A stretch of DNA of 64,000 nt from Sphingomonas_L flavalba_A (GTDB lineage: Bacteria > Pseudomonadota > Alphaproteobacteria > Sphingomonadales > Sphingomonadaceae): the NCBI RefSeq assembly GCF_047553045.1, contig NZ_CP180208.1, forward strand, positions 2,976,001-3,040,000, in the 5' to 3' direction. A program made the translations under genes and the position numbers. Below are positions 45,246 through 53,343 of the stretch, in pieces. The notes under the pieces are model-generated. The model saw nothing but the letters and a program-made list of their open reading frames with translations, ran no database searches and was not told the DNA's origin. How positions within the stretch are numbered: the stretch's first letter is position 1; each line of letters opens with the position of its first letter.

Positions 45246-46175
45246 TCACCCCGCCGCCGGGCGCGGGCGGCGTTCGCGCACCAGCACCAGCGCGATGCCG
45301 ATCGCGACCGCGCCGACAATGTCGAGCGCCCCCAGCGTCTCGCCGAACACGAAATACCCGATCGTCGCCGCGACAATCGGCTGGACGAGCAGCGCCAGCC
45401 CGATGACCAAAGGCCGGATATTGCCGAGCGCGTAGATCATCAGCCCCTGGCCGACCACCTGGCTGACGATCGCCAGCATGATCGGCGCGGTCCAGTCGCG
45501 CGGCAGGATCGCCTCGCCCATCAGCGTCGCGAACAGCAGCATCGGCAGGATGCCGGCGACGGTCGACAGCGCCAGCACCGGCCAGGGCCGCAATGTCGAC
45601 CGCGCCCGTTCCAGCACGATCAGGTAACCGGCATACATCACCCCGGCGAGCACGCAGAGCAGGTCGCCGGCGACGTTCGCGGCCGAAAGCTGGTAGGACC
45701 GGCCGAGCAGCAACGCGGCGCCCCCCGCCGCCAGCAACAGTGCGATGCCCTGCGGCCGCGTCGGCCAGCTGCGCGCGACGATAAAGCCGTAAAGCGGGAA
45801 GATCAGGCTGGTTGAATTGCCGAACAGCGTCGAATTGGCCAGCGTCGTGTGCATGATACCCAGGTGCCAGCTCGCCAGATCTCCGGCGAACAGCACGCCG
45901 CTGATTGCCAGCATCGCCCACAGCGTGCCGCTCATCCGGCCGATCGGCTGGCCGGTCGCGCGGGTCAGCAGCAGCAGCATCGGCGCCGCCAGCGTCAACC
46001 GCCAGAATCCGGCGGCGATCGGGCCGATGCCGCCGGTATCGGTCGCCATGCGGACGAACAGCGGGCCAAAGGCCAGCGCGACATTGCCGATCAGCAACGC
46101 CGCGAAGGCAAAACGCACCGGTTTCGCGTAAGGCCGGTCCTTGTAAGGTGGCGTCAGGTTGACCGGCGGGTGCAT
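45246..46175 (-). CDS. DMT superfamily (EamA) transporter
   Basis: 309 residues, ten transmembrane helices in two EamA repeats. Repeat 1 spans GNVALAFGPLFVRMATD to the helix around GSTSLIFPLYGFIVA. Repeat 2 runs from LLCVLAGVMYAGYLIVLERA to GAVAIGIALVLV. The final helices carry QPIVAATIGYFVFGETLG, the standard EamA end. It is probably an exporter of amino acids or metabolites; the substrate is not readable. It is divergent from the Old Yellow Enzyme gene with 56 nt between the starts. Confidence 0.88.
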   Translation of the reverse strand: MHPPVNLTPPYKDRPYAKPVRFAFAALLIGNVALAFGPLFVRMATDTGGIGPIAAGFWRLTLAAPMLLLLTRATGQPIGRMSGTLWAMLAISGVLFAGDLASWHLGIMHTTLANSTLFGNSTSLIFPLYGFIVARSWPTRPQGIALLLAAGGAALLLGRSYQLSAANVAGDLLCVLAGVMYAGYLIVLERARSTLRPWPVLALSTVAGILPMLLFATLMGEAILPRDWTAPIMLAIVSQVVGQGLMIYALGNIRPLVIGLALLVQPIVAATIGYFVFGETLGALDIVGAVAIGIALVLVRERRPRPAAG

Positions 46176-46231
46176 GCCGTCCTCTAACCTCCTATCTGTT
46201 TCACGTCTCGTTCTAAAATCGGGAGAAATGC

Positions 46232-47314
46232 GTGCCCAGCCTGTTCGATCCTGTCCAAATCGGCGCGGTCGCCGCGCCCAACCGGGTTCTGATGGCGCCG
46301 CTGACCCGTGGCCGCGCCACCCGCGATCATGTGCCGACGCCGCTTATGGCGACCTATTATGCCCAGCGCGCCGCCGCCGGGCTGATCATCAGCGAAGCAA
46401 CCGGGATCAGCCGCGAAGGGCTTGGCTGGCCCTATGCGCCGGGGCTGTGGACCGCCGCGCAGGTGGAGGCATGGAAGCCGGTGGTCGCCGCCGTTCATGC
46501 CGCCGGCGGGCGGATCGCCGCCCAGCTCTGGCATATGGGGCGGATCGTCCACCCCGATTTCCTCGACGGCGCACGGCCGGTTTCCGCCTCGGCGACGACC
46601 GCGCCCGGCAAGGCCCATACCTATGCCGGCAAGCAACCCTATGCGCAGGCGCGGCCGCTGGCGCTGGCGGACATTCCCCGGCTGGTCGACGATTATCGCA
46701 CCGCCGCCGCCAACGCGATCGCCGCCGGTTTCGACGCGGTGCAGATTCACGCCGCCAACGGCTATCTGATCGACCAGTTCCTGCGCGACGGCAGCAACCA
46801 CCGCGACGATGCCTATGGCGGCAGCCCGGAAAACCGCATCCGTCTGCTGCGCGAGGTGACGCAGGCGGTGGCCGATACGGTCGGCGCCGATCGCACCGGC
46901 GTCCGCCTCTCGCCCAACGGCGACAGTCAGGGGGTGATCGACAGCGCGCCGGAAATCGTGTTCCCGCTTGCCGCCGCCGCGCTGTCGCAAATCGGCATCG
47001 CCTTCCTCGAACTGCGCGAACCGGGGCCGGACGGCACCTTCGGCCGCACCGACCAGCCGCGCCAGTCGCCGGCGATCCGCCGCGCGTTCAACGGCGTGCT
47101 GGTGCTCAATTCCGACTATCTGGGCGCCACCGCGCAGCAGGCGCTCGATTCCGGCGTCGCCGACGCGGTGAGCTTCGGCCGCACTTTCCTCGCCAACCCG
47201 GACCTGCCCGCCCGGCTGGCGGCGGGCGCGCCGCTCAATCCTGACGTCATGGCGACATGGTACAGCCAGGGCGCGGAAGGCTATACCGACTACCCGGCGC
47301 TGGCGCCGGCGTAG
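46232..47314 (+). CDS. Old Yellow Enzyme family alkene reductase (NemA-like)
   Basis: 360 residues from GTG 46232, with GGGAGA just upstream. It is a TIM-barrel FMN enzyme with PNRVLMAPLTRGRA near the start, QLWHMGRIVHP and IHAANGYLIDQFLRDGSN. The latter contains the H-x-x-N pair that binds the substrate carbonyl. The proton-donor tyrosine follows in DDAYGGSPENR. It uses NAD(P)H to reduce activated alkenes, nitro-esters or maleimides. The physiological substrate is unknown. Confidence 0.93.
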   Translation: MPSLFDPVQIGAVAAPNRVLMAPLTRGRATRDHVPTPLMATYYAQRAAAGLIISEATGISREGLGWPYAPGLWTAAQVEAWKPVVAAVHAAGGRIAAQLWHMGRIVHPDFLDGARPVSASATTAPGKAHTYAGKQPYAQARPLALADIPRLVDDYRTAAANAIAAGFDAVQIHAANGYLIDQFLRDGSNHRDDAYGGSPENRIRLLREVTQAVADTVGADRTGVRLSPNGDSQGVIDSAPEIVFPLAAAALSQIGIAFLELREPGPDGTFGRTDQPRQSPAIRRAFNGVLVLNSDYLGATAQQALDSGVADAVSFGRTFLANPDLPARLAAGAPLNPDVMATWYSQGAEGYTDYPALAPA

Positions 47315-47331
47315 CTGGTCCAGGTTCGGCG

Positions 47332-47404
47332 CCGGCCCACGCCCCCACCCGGCCTCCCATTTCACGATACTGTCGTCGGGAGGCCGGGTGGGGGCGTGGA
47401 CCGG
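47332..47404. repeat. Long hairpin, second copy of a dispersed repeat core
   Basis: Inverted arms of 27 nt (47332-47358 and 47378-47404) pair with one mismatch around a 19-nt loop. The element fills the space between two convergent genes and likely stops both transcripts. The 18-mer CCCCCACCCGGCCTCCCA (47342-47359) is identical to 36773-36790 in the MITE-like element, and both right arms contain GCCGGGTGGGGG. Confidence 0.6.
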
Positions 47405-47414
47405 TGCCGCGCTT

Positions 47415-47837
47415 CTACCCGCCGAACCGTTCCTTCAGGCCCAGCATGGCGATGGCGGCGCGGGCGGCGTCGCCGCCCTTGTCCTTGTCGTCTGGCCGGG
47501 CGCGGGCCAGCGCCTGCGCCTCGTTCTCGACGGTCAATATGCCGTTGCCGATCGCCAGCCCGTCGAGGCTGAGCGCCATCACCCCGCGCGCGCTTTCGTT
47601 GGCGACCAGTTCGAAATGATAGGTTTCGCCGCGAATCACCACGCCGAGCGCGACGAACGCGTCATACCGCCCGGTCTCCGCCGCCAGCGCCACCGCGCCG
47701 GGCACCTCCAGCGCGCCGGGGACGGTGATCGTCTCGTGCCGGTGGCCGGCCGCCTCGATCGCGGCGCGCGCGCCTTCGAGCAGCAGGTCGTTCAGATGGG
47801 CGTAGAACCGCGCCTCGACGATCAGGATACGCGCCAT
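47415..47837 (-). CDS. ribH: 6,7-dimethyl-8-ribityllumazine synthase RibH
   Basis: 140 residues from ATG 47837. It condenses ArP and dihydroxybutanone phosphate to lumazine. VEARFYAHLNDLLLEGA, TVPGALEVPGAVALA and LGVVIRGETYHFELVANESARG are the three substrate-contact motifs, including the catalytic His in the last. The start touches the ribB stop, and it is the last gene of ribD-ribE-ribB-ribH. A long hairpin lies 10 nt beyond the stop. Confidence 0.95.
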   Translation of the reverse strand: MARILIVEARFYAHLNDLLLEGARAAIEAAGHRHETITVPGALEVPGAVALAAETGRYDAFVALGVVIRGETYHFELVANESARGVMALSLDGLAIGNGILTVENEAQALARARPDDKDKGGDAARAAIAMLGLKERFGG

Positions 47838-48991
47838 CACTCCATCTCCTCGCTGATGATTGCCTGCTCGCCGACGATCGAAAGGCCGTACCCGTCGAGC
47901 GCGACCAGCATATGGCGGGTGTTGGTCAGCAAAATCATGTCCTGCACCCCCAGTTCGGCGAGGATCTGGGCGCCGACGCCGTAATCGCGCAATTCCTCGA
48001 ATTCCGGGGCGCCGGGCGTTTTGCCGGCGGCGCGGGCGCGCATTGCGCGGGTCAGGCCGTCGGCCATCGGCCGGTTGATGACGACGATCACGCCCGCCCC
48101 GTGCGCGGCGATCGCCTCCATCGAGCGGGGCAGCAGCCCGCCGCGCGGGGAATTCTCGCCAAACGCGTCGGTGAACATCGACAGCGCGTGCATCCGCACC
48201 AGTGTCGGCTTTGCCGGGTCGATCCGCCCCTTGACCAGCGCGATCTGCTCGTCGCCGGTCGCCTTGTTGTAGAAGGTCATCGCCACCCACTCGCCGCCCC
48301 AGCGGCTGGTGAAGCGCATCTCCGCCCGCTTCTCGACCAGATGGTCGTGGCGCCGGCGATAGGCGATCAGGTCGCGGATCGTGCCGATCTTCAGTTTGTG
48401 GCGCTGGGCGAAGGCGACCAGGTCGTCCATCCGCGCCATCGTGCCGTCGTCCTTCATGATCTCGCAGATCACGCCGGACGGGTTCAGCCCGGCCAGCCGG
48501 GCGACGTCGACCGCCGCCTCGGTATGTCCGGCGCGGACCAGCACGCCGCCTTCGCGCGCGATCAGCGGAAAGACATGGCCCGGCGTCACGATATGCTCCG
48601 GCCCCTTCGCCGCATCGATCGCCACCGCCACGGTGCGGGCGCGGTCGGCGGCGGAAATGCCGGTCGTCACCCCGTCCCGCGCCTCGATCGACACGGTAAA
48701 GGCGGTTTCGTGGCGGGTGCCGTTGTTGCGGCTCATCAGGTCGAGGCCGAGCTGCTCGACCCGCTGCCTGGCCAGCGCGAGGCAGACCAGCCCGCGTCCG
48801 TGTGTCGCCATGAAGTTGATCGCGTCCGGCGTCGCCATCTGGGCGGGGATGACCAGATCGCCCTCATTCTCCCGGTCCTCGTCGTCGACGAGGATGAACA
48901 TCCGGCCGTTGCGCGCTTCGTCGATGATCTCTTCGGGGCTGGACAGGAAGGCGTGGCGGATGCGGGCGATCTTCGGATCAGCGTTTGGCAC
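47837..48991 (-). CDS. ribB: 3,4-dihydroxy-2-butanone-4-phosphate synthase with degenerate GTP cyclohydrolase II domain (RibBX)
   Basis: 384 residues from GTG 48991. The N-terminal DHBP synthase domain (to about 215) has the acidic metal motif DDEDRENEGD (36-45) and RAGHTEAAVDVARLAG. The C-terminal GTP-cyclohydrolase-II-like domain lacks the three zinc cysteines: where active RibA has a Cys...RCDC cluster, this protein reads HALSMFTDAFGE. The second activity should therefore be missing, as in the RibBX proteins known from proteobacteria. A separate RibA is required elsewhere. Confidence 0.93.
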   Translation of the reverse strand: MPNADPKIARIRHAFLSSPEEIIDEARNGRMFILVDDEDRENEGDLVIPAQMATPDAINFMATHGRGLVCLALARQRVEQLGLDLMSRNNGTRHETAFTVSIEARDGVTTGISAADRARTVAVAIDAAKGPEHIVTPGHVFPLIAREGGVLVRAGHTEAAVDVARLAGLNPSGVICEIMKDDGTMARMDDLVAFAQRHKLKIGTIRDLIAYRRRHDHLVEKRAEMRFTSRWGGEWVAMTFYNKATGDEQIALVKGRIDPAKPTLVRMHALSMFTDAFGENSPRGGLLPRSMEAIAAHGAGVIVVINRPMADGLTRAMRARAAGKTPGAPEFEELRDYGVGAQILAELGVQDMILLTNTRHMLVALDGYGLSIVGEQAIISEEME

Positions 48992-49586
48992 GATATTGCT
49001 CCATGCGGCCCAGATAGCGGGCGAGGATGTCGATCTCGATGTTCAGGGCGCGACCGATCGTCAGCGCGTCGAACGTCGTCGCCGCCGCGGTGTGCGGGAT
49101 GATGTTCAGGCCGAACGCGGTGTCGCCGCCGTGGTCCTCGACGCTGTTGACGGTCAGCGACACGCCGTCGAGCGCGATCGATCCCTTGGCGGCGATATAG
49201 GGGGCGAGCGCGGCGTCGGTCGTCACCGTCAGGCGGATCGAATCGCCCTCGTCGCGCAGCCCGCTGACCCGGCCGATGCCGTCGACATGGCCGGTGACGA
49301 TATGGCCGCCCAGCTCGTCGCCGACCCGCATCGCCCGTTCCAGGTTCAGCCGCTGGCCGGTCTCCCACATTCCCGGCGCGGTGCGGGCGATGCTCTCGGC
49401 GGAAATGGCGACGGTGAAATGCCGCTCGTCCTTGGCGACCACGGTCAGGCAGGCGCCGGAACAGGCAATCGACGCGCCGATCGCCACGCCGGCCATATCG
49501 TAACCGCAGGCAATGGTCAGGCGGCGGTCGCCCCGCGTTTCCACGGCCTCGATGCGGCCGATGTCGGTGATGATGCCGGTAAACAT
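48978..49586 (-). CDS. ribE: Riboflavin synthase alpha chain RibE
   Basis: 202 residues with two lumazine-binding repeats. MFTGIITDIGRIEAVETRGD opens the first repeat, and GHIVTGHVDGIGRVSGLRDEGDSI begins the second. ASIACSGACLTVV and GSIALDGVSLTVNSVE are the paired substrate loops. It dismutates two lumazines to riboflavin. It overlaps ribB by 14 nt and lies 5 nt after ribD. Confidence 0.95.
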   Translation of the reverse strand: MFTGIITDIGRIEAVETRGDRRLTIACGYDMAGVAIGASIACSGACLTVVAKDERHFTVAISAESIARTAPGMWETGQRLNLERAMRVGDELGGHIVTGHVDGIGRVSGLRDEGDSIRLTVTTDAALAPYIAAKGSIALDGVSLTVNSVEDHGGDTAFGLNIIPHTAAATTFDALTIGRALNIEIDILARYLGRMEQYRAKR

Positions 49587-49591
49587 GGGGG

Positions 49592-50572
49592 TCAGCTCCG
49601 CTGGCGCTCGTAGACCTCGATCCGGTCGCTGCCAAGCGCGCGCGCGTCGCGCAGCCGCCAGCGCCCATGGGCATCGGACAGGTCGGTCAGCCCGATCGCG
49701 TCGACCGCCGGCCGCCCGTCGCCGATGACGATCGGCGCGCGGTAGAGCAGCAGCCGATCAACCAGATCCTCGGCGAGGAAGGCGGCGGCCGCCCCGGCCC
49801 CGCCCTCGACCAGCAGGTGGTCGACCCCGTCCAGCGCGGCGATCGCGGCGGGGGCGGGCAGGCCTTCCCAGCCGTCCGGCGGCGGATCGCGGCTCAGCAC
49901 CGCCCGGCGCGGGCTGCGCCCCTCCAGCCCGTCCAGCCGCACGTCCAGCCGTGGCGCGTCGGCGGTCAGCGTGCCGCGCCCGACGACGATCATCTCGGCG
50001 CGGGCGCGTTCGACATGGGCATGGGCGCGCGCCGCCGCGCCGGTGATCCAGCGGCTGCTGCCGTCGGCCAGCGCGATGCAGCCGTCCAGCGACAGCGCCA
50101 GCTTCAGCGTCACGTGCGGCCGGCCCAGCCGTTGCCGGGTCAGGAACCCTTCCATCGTCGCCGCGCAGACATCGGCCAGCACGCCGTCGGTCACCGCGAT
50201 CCCGGCGGCGCGCAGCCGCGCGTAACCGGCACCGGCGGTGCGCGGGTCGGGGTCGATCATGCCGCCGACCACCCGCGCCACCCCGGCGGCGATCAGCAGG
50301 GCGCTGCACGCCGGTCCGCGTGGGCTGGCGTGGGCGCAGGGTTCCAGCGTCGTGTAGCAAGTCGCGCCGCGCGACTTCGCGCCGGCCTCGGCCAGCGCCA
50401 TCGCCTCGGCATGCGGCCGTCCGCCGGGCTGGCACCAGCCGCGCCCGACGATTCGCCCGTCGCTGACGATCAGCGCGCCGACATTGGGATTGGGGGCGCT
50501 CAGGCCCCGTGCGCGCCCGCCGATCGCGGCGGCGGCGGCCATGAAACGGGCGTCGGCCGTCAAAGACCCCAC
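49592..50572 (-). CDS. ribD: Bifunctional deaminase/reductase RibD
   Basis: 326 residues from GTG 50572. A TTG at 50563 with GGTGGGG upstream is equally plausible and would give the common 4-nt overlap with the preceding gene. The deaminase domain has the zinc motifs HAEAMAL and TLEPCAHASPRGPAC. The reductase domain begins HVTLKLALSLDGCIAL and includes DHLLVEGGAGAAAAFL. It performs steps two and three of riboflavin synthesis. No FMN riboswitch was found upstream. Confidence 0.94.
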   Translation of the reverse strand: MGSLTADARFMAAAAAIGGRARGLSAPNPNVGALIVSDGRIVGRGWCQPGGRPHAEAMALAEAGAKSRGATCYTTLEPCAHASPRGPACSALLIAAGVARVVGGMIDPDPRTAGAGYARLRAAGIAVTDGVLADVCAATMEGFLTRQRLGRPHVTLKLALSLDGCIALADGSSRWITGAAARAHAHVERARAEMIVVGRGTLTADAPRLDVRLDGLEGRSPRRAVLSRDPPPDGWEGLPAPAAIAALDGVDHLLVEGGAGAAAAFLAEDLVDRLLLYRAPIVIGDGRPAVDAIGLTDLSDAHGRWRLRDARALGSDRIEVYERQRS

Positions 50573-50913
50573 CGGTTGAGCGCGTCGTCGATCTTCTTGA
50601 ACTCCGCCTGCCGCTTCTTGCGCTCCGCCTCCAGCTTGGCGTCCTCGACCTTCTTCTTTTCCATGTCGATCTTCTGCTGGGCCAGGATTTCCTCAAGGCT
50701 GCGGTCGGCCGGCCAGCTTTCGATGTAGGTGATCTGGCGTTTCCACGGTGGCATCATGTTGACGAAACCGTCCAGGTAGAATCCGACCATTACCGTCGTC
50801 GTGATGCCGACGGCCAGCGCCGCGAACAGCAGGTCGTGCTTGCGCCGCGTCGCCAGAAACTGCCGCAGGTCGCGCAGCGCGGCGGCGATGTTGAAGAAAC
50901 GCAGAAAGCTCAT
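50560..50913 (-). CDS. Hypothetical single-pass membrane protein with coiled coil
   Basis: 117 residues. One transmembrane helix (about 29-47, LLFAALAVGITTTVMVGFYL) follows a basic N-terminus. The second half is a charged, Lys/Glu-rich coiled coil (QQKIDMEKKKVEDAKLEAE) that would be periplasmic or cytoplasmic depending on topology. I know this as a conserved sphingomonad protein without a name. It overlaps ribD and appears to be first in the riboflavin operon, a consistent but unexplained link. Confidence 0.7.
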   Translation of the reverse strand: MSFLRFFNIAAALRDLRQFLATRRKHDLLFAALAVGITTTVMVGFYLDGFVNMMPPWKRQITYIESWPADRSLEEILAQQKIDMEKKKVEDAKLEAERKKRQAEFKKIDDALNRWGL

Positions 50914-51027
50914 CGCCGGGTAGATAGGCGGTGCCGCGCCCGGACGCCACCCGCTTCCGCCCTCCCGTGCGGCGCTATCATCCCCGCGCGCCCGGCGAAG
51001 CGATCCGCCCCATGCCCGTCCGCCGGG

Positions 51028-51066
51028 GGATGCGGCGATCCGGCGCTGCGCCGAATCGCCGCATCC
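51028..51066 (-). terminator. Hairpin terminator after tonB
   Basis: Perfect 12-bp arms, GGATGCGGCGAT (51028-51039) and ATCGCCGCATCC (51055-51066). The 15-nt loop can itself pair (CGGCG with CGCCG), giving a nearly continuous stem. It sits 4 nt beyond the tonB stop on the transcribed strand and isolates tonB from the riboflavin unit. Confidence 0.65.
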
Positions 51067-51070
51067 ATGC

Positions 51071-51730
51071 CTACCGCCGCATCTCGAACCGCACGGTCAT
51101 CGTCCGCCACGCCTCGACGGCGACGCCGTCGCGCGTCGCCGGGCGGAACCGCCAGCGGGTCATCGCCTGCCGCACGGTGACGGTGGAAAAGGCCGGGTCG
51201 TCCGACGCGACGATCTCGGTCGCCCTGACCCGCCCGTCGGTGCCGACCAGCACCTTCAGGACAACGCGGCCTTCCTCGCCCAGCCGCTGCTTGGCCGGCG
51301 GATAGGGTGGCTGGAATGCCTCGGCATGGCGCGGGTCGGGCGCTGCCTCGACCAGCACCGGCGCCGCCGTCGGCGACGGCAGGGGCAGCGGCGCCACCCG
51401 GTCGGTCGCGTCGCTGTCGCCGCCGGTCAGGATGATCGGCTCGCTCCGGTCGACGCGGATGATCGCCGAATCGTCCGGGGTCGGCGTCACCGGCGTCCGG
51501 CTGTCGACCGGCCGGTCGGTCTTCGCCCGCACCTCCGGCTGCGGGGTGGGCGGCGGCGGTGGCGGGTCCGGCGCCGGGTAGAAGCTGATCGGGAACGGGC
51601 CGTTGATCTTCGGCACATAATCGCCGCGGATCAGGACCAGCGCCGCGATCACTCCGGCGTGGATCGCGACGACCCCGGCCAGTGTCGCGGGGGAACGGGG
51701 TTTGCGGTGAACGAAGCCTCCATTGTGCAT
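51071..51730 (-). CDS. Energy transducer TonB
   Basis: 219 residues from ATG 51730, with an excellent AAGGAGG site. There is a short cytoplasmic tail and one transmembrane anchor (about 16-35). A Pro-rich spacer follows (PDPPPPPPTPQPE, then Pro/Thr-rich). The C-terminal TonB domain contains QPPYPPAKQRLGEEGRVVLKVLVGTDGRV and WRFRPATRDG. It couples the proton gradient to outer-membrane TonB-dependent receptors. ExbB/ExbD are not adjacent. A symmetric AT-rich box upstream may control it. Confidence 0.93.
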   Translation of the reverse strand: MHNGGFVHRKPRSPATLAGVVAIHAGVIAALVLIRGDYVPKINGPFPISFYPAPDPPPPPPTPQPEVRAKTDRPVDSRTPVTPTPDDSAIIRVDRSEPIILTGGDSDATDRVAPLPLPSPTAAPVLVEAAPDPRHAEAFQPPYPPAKQRLGEEGRVVLKVLVGTDGRVRATEIVASDDPAFSTVTVRQAMTRWRFRPATRDGVAVEAWRTMTVRFEMRR

Positions 51731-51779
51731 GGCACCCTCCTTCCGGCGGCGCCACGCCCTCGCGGCGTCGCATTGCGAT

Positions 51780-51792
51780 GTTACAACATAAC
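51780..51792 (-). promoter_or_regulatory. Zur-like palindrome upstream of tonB
   Basis: GTTACAACATAAC (plus strand) is GTTA-N5-TAAC, the half-site arrangement of alphaproteobacterial Zur boxes (GTTA...TAAC). It lies about 50 nt before the tonB start, where a promoter is expected, in a small AT-rich island. Whether Zur or another Fur-family protein binds it is inference. Confidence 0.35.
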
Positions 51793-51862
51793 GGGGGCGC
51801 CACAAACCCCTTTTCCGTTTCGAAGGAATCGACCCCATCGCCGGGCATGGGTGAGGCCGGCG

Positions 51863-53191
51863 TTACGCCTCCAGCCGCGCGATCACCGCGTCCCGGCCGA
51901 TCAGCGGCAGCAGCGCCGCCATGTCCGGTCCCTTGTCGCGGCCGGTCAGCGCCAGCCGCAGCGGCAGGAACAGCGTCTTGCCGCTCCGCCCGGTCGCCGC
52001 CTTCGCCGCGCCGGTCAGCGTGTGCCACGGGTCGGCGGCCCAATCGGCGGCCCGCGCGGCTTCGGCGGCGGCGGCGAGCAATGGCCGGTCCGCTTCGGCG
52101 GCGGGCGGCGGGGTGAACGGGCCGGTGACGATCCGCCACCATTCGGCCGCCTCGGCGACGCTGCGCAGATTGGGGCGGATCGCCGCCCAGCCCTCCGCGC
52201 CCATGCCGTCGGGTAGCCGGTCGGCAATGGCGGCATGGTCGATCTGGTGGATGATCCGGGCGTTCAGCGTCGCCAGCTCCGCCTCGTCGAACCGCGCCGG
52301 GGCGCGGCCGAAGCGCGCGAAATCGATGCCGGCGATCAGCGGCGCCGGGTCGGCGAACGGCTCGACCGGGTCGGCGGTGCCGATGCGGGCGAGCAGCGCG
52401 ACGATCGCCTGCGGCTCGATTCCGGCGTCGCGCAGCGCGTCCATGCCCAGCGCGCCCAGCCGCTTGGACAGCTTGCCTTCGCTGCCGACGAGCAGCGCCT
52501 CATGGGCGAAGGCGGGCGGCGCGGCGCCGAGGGCGGCGAACATCTGCACCTGCGCGGCGGTGTTGGACACATGGTCTTCGCCGCGCACGACATGGGTTAC
52601 GCCCATCGCCACGTCGTCGATCGCCGACGGCAGGATGTACAGCCACGATCCGTCGGCGCGGCGGACGACCGGGTCGCTCAGCAGCGCCGGGTCGAATTGC
52701 TGCGGCCCGCGCACCAGGTCGTCCCAGGCGATCGGCGCGTCATGGTCCAGCCTGAACCGCCAGTGCGGCTGGCGCCCTTCCGCCTCCAGCGCCGCGCGCG
52801 CGCCGTCATCGAGCGTCAGTGCGGCGCGGTCGTAGACCGGCGGCAATCCCCGGCCCAGCCGGATCTTGCGTTTCAGCTCCAGTTCCTGCGGCGTCTCGTA
52901 GCAGGGGTAGAGCCAGCCGGCGTCGCGCAGTTCGGCGAAGCGCGCCTCATACAGCGCGCCGCGCGCCGACTGCCGCGTCTCGTCGTCCGGCGCCATGCCC
53001 AGCCAGGCCAGGTCGGCGCGGATCGCGGCGACGAACCGCTCCTCCGACCGCGCGGTGTCGGTGTCGTCGATCCGCAGCAGGAAGCGCCCGCCATGCTTGC
53101 GCGCCCACAGCCAGTTGTGGATCGCGGTGCGGACGTTGCCGACATGCAGCCGGCCGGTCGGCGACGGGGCGAAGCGGGTGACGACGGTCAT
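51863..53191 (-). CDS. gltX: Glutamate--tRNA ligase
   Basis: 442 residues, class I aminoacyl-tRNA synthetase. The HIGH equivalent is HVGN in APSPTGRLHVGNVRTA. KMSKS is GKLSKRLGA. LRIDDTD replaces the LRIEDTD of E. coli GluRS, a variation typical of alphaproteobacterial enzymes. There are no zinc-binding cysteines in the usual CYC...C arrangement. Alphaproteobacteria often have two GltX copies, so this one may charge only tRNA-Glu, or also tRNA-Gln before amidation. It is divergent from prs. Confidence 0.93.
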   Translation of the reverse strand: MTVVTRFAPSPTGRLHVGNVRTAIHNWLWARKHGGRFLLRIDDTDTARSEERFVAAIRADLAWLGMAPDDETRQSARGALYEARFAELRDAGWLYPCYETPQELELKRKIRLGRGLPPVYDRAALTLDDGARAALEAEGRQPHWRFRLDHDAPIAWDDLVRGPQQFDPALLSDPVVRRADGSWLYILPSAIDDVAMGVTHVVRGEDHVSNTAAQVQMFAALGAAPPAFAHEALLVGSEGKLSKRLGALGMDALRDAGIEPQAIVALLARIGTADPVEPFADPAPLIAGIDFARFGRAPARFDEAELATLNARIIHQIDHAAIADRLPDGMGAEGWAAIRPNLRSVAEAAEWWRIVTGPFTPPPAAEADRPLLAAAAEAARAADWAADPWHTLTGAAKAATGRSGKTLFLPLRLALTGRDKGPDMAALLPLIGRDAVIARLEA

Positions 53192-53343
53192 CGCCCGCCT
53201 CTAGACCAACGCTGCGGCCTGTAGGAAGCTTCCATTCCCCGATAGCGATAATCCCCTGATAACCTCGCTGGAAACCGCACCCCCTTCCCCCCGGCGCTGA
53301 CGCTGCTAAGAGGCTTGGCGACTGCTCACGGGGATTGCGCATA

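Noticed and set aside
46197..46210. TGTTTCACGTCTCG in the promoter region of the Old Yellow Enzyme gene, similar to parS
   Set aside because: Only the left half matches; the right half (CTCG instead of GAAAC/GGAAC) breaks the palindrome.
50914..51027. FMN riboswitch in front of the riboflavin operon
   Set aside because: None of the RFN-element conserved blocks are present on the minus strand.
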